From assembly GCA_022649165.1 (NCBI GenBank), contig JALCNR010000015.1, positions 1 through 64,000 on the forward strand: a stretch of 64,000 nucleotides of DNA, written 5' to 3'. This document shows positions 61,044 to 64,000 of this stretch, in pieces; positions within the stretch are counted from its first letter, which is position 1, and the number at the start of each line of letters is the position of its first letter. Below the pieces are notes generated by a model. It ran no database searches, was not told where the DNA came from, and saw nothing but the letters and a program-made list of their open reading frames with translations. The DNA is from Actinomyces sp. Lineage in GTDB: Bacteria; Actinomycetota; Actinomycetes; Actinomycetales; Actinomycetaceae. Position numbers and translations under genes: made by a program.

Positions 61044-62029
61044 ACGGCGCCCCCCGTCTGCTCCCGGTCGCGCAGGCGCGCGGAGTACCAGTCGGACAGG
61101 CGGATGAAGGGCCAGCTCAGCACGACGAACAGGAGGCCCGCGACGACGTAGGGCGTGAAATTGTAGCTGACGGCCTGCTGGATCTGGGCGGCGCGCACGG
61201 CGTCCACGGCGCCCAGCACGGAGATCAGCCCGACGTCCTTCTGCATCGAGATGAAGTCGTTCATCAGGGGCGGCGCCACCTTGCGGACGGCCTGGGGGAT
61301 GATGACGCGGCGCAGGGCGCCCCAGTGGGACAGGCCCAGGGACCGGGCGGCGGCCCGCTGGGAGGGGTGGACCGCCTCGAGGCCCGCGCGCAGGACCTCC
61401 GCCACATAGGAGGAGTACGTGAGGATCAGGGCGATCGTCCCCAGGATGGAGGCGGGGATGACGGAGTCCGTGAGCCCCAGGGCGGGGACGCCGAACCCGA
61501 CCAGGTACAGGACGATGAGGAAGGGCACGCCGCGGAAGATATCGGTGTAGGCCGCCGCCAGCACGCGCAGCGGGAAGAACACCGGTCCCCGCAGCGACCG
61601 CAGGGTGGCCAGCAGGGTCGCGAGCACCCCGACACCGAGCACCGCGACCGCGAGGATCCGGATGTTCAGCCACAGGCCCTCGGCGACCTTGGGAAGGGCG
61701 CGGAGGAAATACTCTCCGGAGAAGAAGGTCTGTCGGGTGACCTGCCAGCCCGGGGAATGGGCGAGGACCAGCCAGACGACGCCCGCGAAGGCCAGCGTCG
61801 AGGCCAGGGAGATGCCGACGGACCGGGCGGTCTGGCGCCGCCGGTAGGAACGGCGGCCGAGCTCGATGTCGCTGACCCGGTCGAGGTCGTCCGCCGGCCG
61901 GCCGGCCGGGCCGGCGTCGGGGTCCCGGCGGGCAGCGTCGTCCTCGCCGATCGAGAGGGGGCCGGGTTCGGGCGTCACGTAGGCGAGCCTACGCGGTCCG
62001 GGTTCTCTCGCGGGAACGGGGGACGTCAC
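61040..62029 (-). CDS. Polar amino acid ABC transporter permease
   Basis: About 329 residues. An 85-residue polar N-terminus precedes a membrane helix, then the His/Glu/Gln permease domain with DIFRGVPFLIVLYLVGFG, SYVAEVLRAGLEAVHPSQRAAARSLGLSHWGALRRVIIPQAVRKVAPPLMNDFISMQKD (positions about 210-270). GTG 62029 overlaps the binding-protein stop (GTGA); GTG 61978 is an in-frame alternative that would remove 17 residues and leave the palindrome at 61978-61993 in the leader. The permease is the only one in the operon, so it probably works as a homodimer. Confidence 0.9.
   Translation of the reverse strand: MTSPVPAREPGPRRLAYVTPEPGPLSIGEDDAARRDPDAGPAGRPADDLDRVSDIELGRRSYRRRQTARSVGISLASTLAFAGVVWLVLAHSPGWQVTRQTFFSGEYFLRALPKVAEGLWLNIRILAVAVLGVGVLATLLATLRSLRGPVFFPLRVLAAAYTDIFRGVPFLIVLYLVGFGVPALGLTDSVIPASILGTIALILTYSSYVAEVLRAGLEAVHPSQRAAARSLGLSHWGALRRVIIPQAVRKVAPPLMNDFISMQKDVGLISVLGAVDAVRAAQIQQAVSYNFTPYVVAGLLFVVLSWPFIRLSDWYSARLRDREQTGGAV
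61978..61993. promoter_or_regulatory. Palindrome inside the amino acid operon sharing a 12-base core with the iron box at 56573
   Basis: CGTAGGC and GCCTACG flank GA. On the minus strand the central TAGGCTCGCCTA equals the core of the iron box before the exporter-fold pair. It lies at the start of the permease gene, an odd place for an operator unless an internal promoter exists. A chance match is possible. Confidence 0.35.
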
Positions 62030-62910
62030 TTGAGGACGGGGACGTCCACGGAGTCGGACAGCCAGGTCTGCTGCAGCCGGTCCAGGGTCCCGTCCTCCCG
62101 CAGGGCGTCCACGGCGTCGCTGACCGACGCGGTGAGCGGGGACCCCTTGGGCAGGACGATCCCGAACTGGTCGCCGCCGGAGGTGTCGGAGAACTGGCCG
62201 ACGACCACGCCGTCGTCCAGCTCGGCGGAGACCAGGTAGAGCGCGGTGGGCAGATCGACGACGATCGCCTGGACCTGGCCGCCCTTGAGCGCTTGGACGG
62301 TGTCCGGGTTGGAGTTGAAGAGGAGCGGGTCGGAGGACAGGTCGACGGAGTCCTCCAGGACGGACAGGCTGGTCGTGCCCGTCTGCACCCCGAAGCTCAC
62401 GTCCGCCAGGTCCGCCAGCGAGCCGGCGTCGGCCGCCGGGGAGCCCGCGACGGTGACGACGGCCTGGGCGGTGGTGTAGTAGGGGCTGGAGAAGTCGACG
62501 GCCTCCTTGCGCTCGTCCGTGATGGAGAACTGCTGGAGGTTGAGGTCCCAGTCCTTCGCGCCGGGGGCGATCGCCGAGTCGAAGGTGCTGCGGGCCCACT
62601 CGACGTCGTCCTTGGCGTAGCCCAGCTGTTCGGCGACGGCGTAGGCGACGGCGGCCTCGAAGCCCTCGCCCGAGGCCGGATCGTCGTTCTCGACCCAGGG
62701 GGAATACGCGGGCTCGGCCGTGGCGATGGTGAGCTTTCCCGGGGTGACGGTGTCCAGGTCGGCGGGACCGGCCCCCGACGCGGGCTGGCCGGAGGCGTCT
62801 CCGGAGGCGGAAGACTCTGCCGACCCTCCGGACGAGCAGCCCGCGAGCCCCAGGGCCAGCGCCAGCGCGGCGCCGCCGACGACGAGTTGGACGCGGGATG
62901 AACGGGCCAT
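62026..62910 (-). CDS. Polar amino acid ABC transporter substrate-binding lipoprotein
   Basis: 294 residues of SBP family 3. The signal peptide ends in LGLAGC lipobox. After a Ser/Gly tether come GKLTIATAEPAYSPWVEND, GFEAAVAYAVAEQLG, the LQQFSITDERKEAVDFSSPYY motif and FGVQTGTTSL. The ligand is probably a polar amino acid or cystine; it is not fixed by sequence. ATG 62910 follows GGAGGT at 6 bases. First gene of the operon, divergent from the HAD phosphatase. Confidence 0.92.
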   Translation of the reverse strand: MARSSRVQLVVGGAALALALGLAGCSSGGSAESSASGDASGQPASGAGPADLDTVTPGKLTIATAEPAYSPWVENDDPASGEGFEAAVAYAVAEQLGYAKDDVEWARSTFDSAIAPGAKDWDLNLQQFSITDERKEAVDFSSPYYTTAQAVVTVAGSPAADAGSLADLADVSFGVQTGTTSLSVLEDSVDLSSDPLLFNSNPDTVQALKGGQVQAIVVDLPTALYLVSAELDDGVVVGQFSDTSGGDQFGIVLPKGSPLTASVSDAVDALREDGTLDRLQQTWLSDSVDVPVLK

Positions 62911-63053
62911 GAGAACCTCCGGGGACGGCGCGCTGGGACGCGCGGTGTCGGTCGATATGTCTGCCCCGAGGCTATACCGGGCCGCTCCCGGCCACATCGG
63001 GGTCCCGCCGGGCGGACCTGTGTGACGCGGGTGCCGGATGCGACAATCGGGTC

Positions 63054-63941
63054 ATGGCGATCACCCCGGCTCCGCAGACTCCCCCCATCGATCCCCGTAC
63101 CTGGCCCGCGCCCGAGGACGCCGACGTCCGTCTGGTCGTCACCGATATGGACGGCACGCTGCTGGACGCCGACGGCCGCCTCCCCGAGGGGATCTGGCCG
63201 GTGCTCGACGCCTTGGAGGAGCGCGGGATCGCGTTCGTCCCGACCTCCGGGCGCCAGTCCGTCACGCTGAGCCGCATGTTCGCGCCCACGGGGCGGGAGA
63301 TGACGGTCATCGCGGAGAACGGCGCGGTCATCATGCGCGGGGACGACCAGCTCTTCGCCGCGCCGCTGGACCCGGAGTCGGTCGCGCAGGCGATCCGCGC
63401 CGTGCGGGAGCGGCGGGATCGCGGCGAGGACATCGGGATCGTCGCGGCCTGCGCGCGCACGGCCCTGGTCGAGCGCTCGGATCCGCGCTTCCTCGAGGCG
63501 GCCCGCCCCTGCTACAACGAGGTCGCCGTGGTCGGGGACCTCCTGGAGGCGCTGGGCGCGCCGGGGGCGCCGTCCCCGGTCAAGCTGGCGCTCTTCGATT
63601 TCACGGATGTCTCCGGGCCGGCCGAGGAGGTCCTGGGCCGTTTCCGGGGGACCCACCAGGTCGTGTTCTCGACCCGGAACTGGGCGGACCTCACGGCGCG
63701 AGGCGTGGGCAAGGACCGAGCGGTCGCCGTGCTCCAATCGCGTCTGGGCATCGGGGCCGCTCAGACGGCAGCTTTCGGCGACTACCTCAACGACGTCGGC
63801 ATGCTGGGAGCCTCCGGCCTGTCCTTCGCGATGGCGAACGCCCATCCGGACGCGCTGGCGGCCGCCCGTTATGTGGCGCCGCCCAACACGCGGGGCGGGG
63901 TCCTCACCGTCCTGCGAGCGATCCTCGGGCTGAGGGACTGA
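63054..63941 (+). CDS. HAD-family (Cof-type) phosphatase
   Basis: 295 residues. HAD motif I LVVTDMDGTLLDADG (nucleophile near residue 31), motif II PTSGRQ, a Lys in TARGVGKDRAVAVLQ, and motif IV AFGDYLNDVGML, with FAMANAHPDALAAARYVAPPN typical of Cof proteins. It would hydrolyse sugar phosphates, flavin or pyridoxal phosphate; the substrate is uncertain. ATG 63054 lacks a clear ribosome site. A possible -10 box CTATAC lies about 80 bases upstream. Confidence 0.92.
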   Translation: MAITPAPQTPPIDPRTWPAPEDADVRLVVTDMDGTLLDADGRLPEGIWPVLDALEERGIAFVPTSGRQSVTLSRMFAPTGREMTVIAENGAVIMRGDDQLFAAPLDPESVAQAIRAVRERRDRGEDIGIVAACARTALVERSDPRFLEAARPCYNEVAVVGDLLEALGAPGAPSPVKLALFDFTDVSGPAEEVLGRFRGTHQVVFSTRNWADLTARGVGKDRAVAVLQSRLGIGAAQTAAFGDYLNDVGMLGASGLSFAMANAHPDALAAARYVAPPNTRGGVLTVLRAILGLRD

Positions 63942-63961
63942 CCACCGTCGGGGGCGAGGGC

Positions 63962-64000
63962 TCAGTCCCCGGACGGCTCCCCCGCCGTGTCCTCCTCGGC
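63962..64000 (-). CDS. C-terminal end of a leftward gene cut by the window edge
   Basis: On the minus strand the last 39 bases read AEEDTAGEPSGD and a stop, an acidic tail typical of a high-G+C protein end. Its close convergent spacing with the HAD gene fits. Too little is visible for a function. Confidence 0.4.
   Translation of the reverse strand, partial: AEEDTAGEPSGD

Overview
The window is about 70% G+C and tightly packed, with many ATGA/GTGA start-stop overlaps. It carries HtaA-type haem-binding surface proteins, an LAATG and an LSDTG sorting signal, actinobacterial-style ROK, HicB-HTH and UvrA-like proteins, and DtxR-like iron boxes. Together these point to a Gram-positive actinobacterium, most plausibly a host-associated member of the Actinomycetaceae (Actinomyces/Schaalia type). 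That assignment is inferred from gene content only. I saw no rRNA, tRNA, CRISPR array or insertion sequence.

Layout. 0.1-5.4 kb: a complete peptide-family ABC importer operon. 5.5-8.0 kb: trehalose synthesis (otsA-otsB). 8.1-11.4 kb: a form II RuBisCO gene divergent from a 72-codon unknown ORF, a proteobacterial-type phosphoribulokinase and a HicB/HTH gene. 11.5-17.4 kb: a YceI protein and a 1671-residue wall-anchored nuclease/5'-nucleotidase. 17.5-26.2 kb: an aldehyde dehydrogenase, a decayed short-chain dehydrogenase, a UvrA-like ATPase without the UvrB-binding region, and an SbcC/SbcD-like pair. 26.5-29.0 kb: a histidine kinase, a small secreted two-cysteine peptide and a divergent response regulator. 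29.0-36.7 kb: a ROK regulator with a GH13 glucosidase, a NifX-like protein, a VTT membrane protein, two GT4 glycosyltransferases and a methyltransferase. 36.9-40.2 kb: a UgpABE-like importer without its ATPase. 40.3-46.7 kb: a nitroreductase-like protein, a DUF1648-type membrane protein with a broken GntR regulator, a MacB-type ABC pair and a succinate-semialdehyde dehydrogenase. 46.8-60.2 kb: an iron-boxed haem acquisition locus (htaA-type gene, hmuTUV, an unknown membrane protein, a two-domain HtaA protein) followed by an iron-boxed exporter-fold ABC pair. 60.3-64 kb: a polar amino acid importer and a HAD phosphatase.

How parts fit. RuBisCO and phosphoribulokinase would together turn ribulose-5-phosphate plus CO2 into two 3-phosphoglycerate. 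The active-site residues I checked in both enzymes are intact, yet no carboxysome, activase, CbbR or other Calvin-cycle gene is in the window. In the haem locus, surface HtaA domains would capture haem, HmuT would receive it and HmuUV would import it. The most unusual items are the RuBisCO/kinase cluster with its unknown small ORF, the kinase-peptide-regulator cassette, patchy near-identical DNA shared by the two HtaA genes, and two decaying genes.
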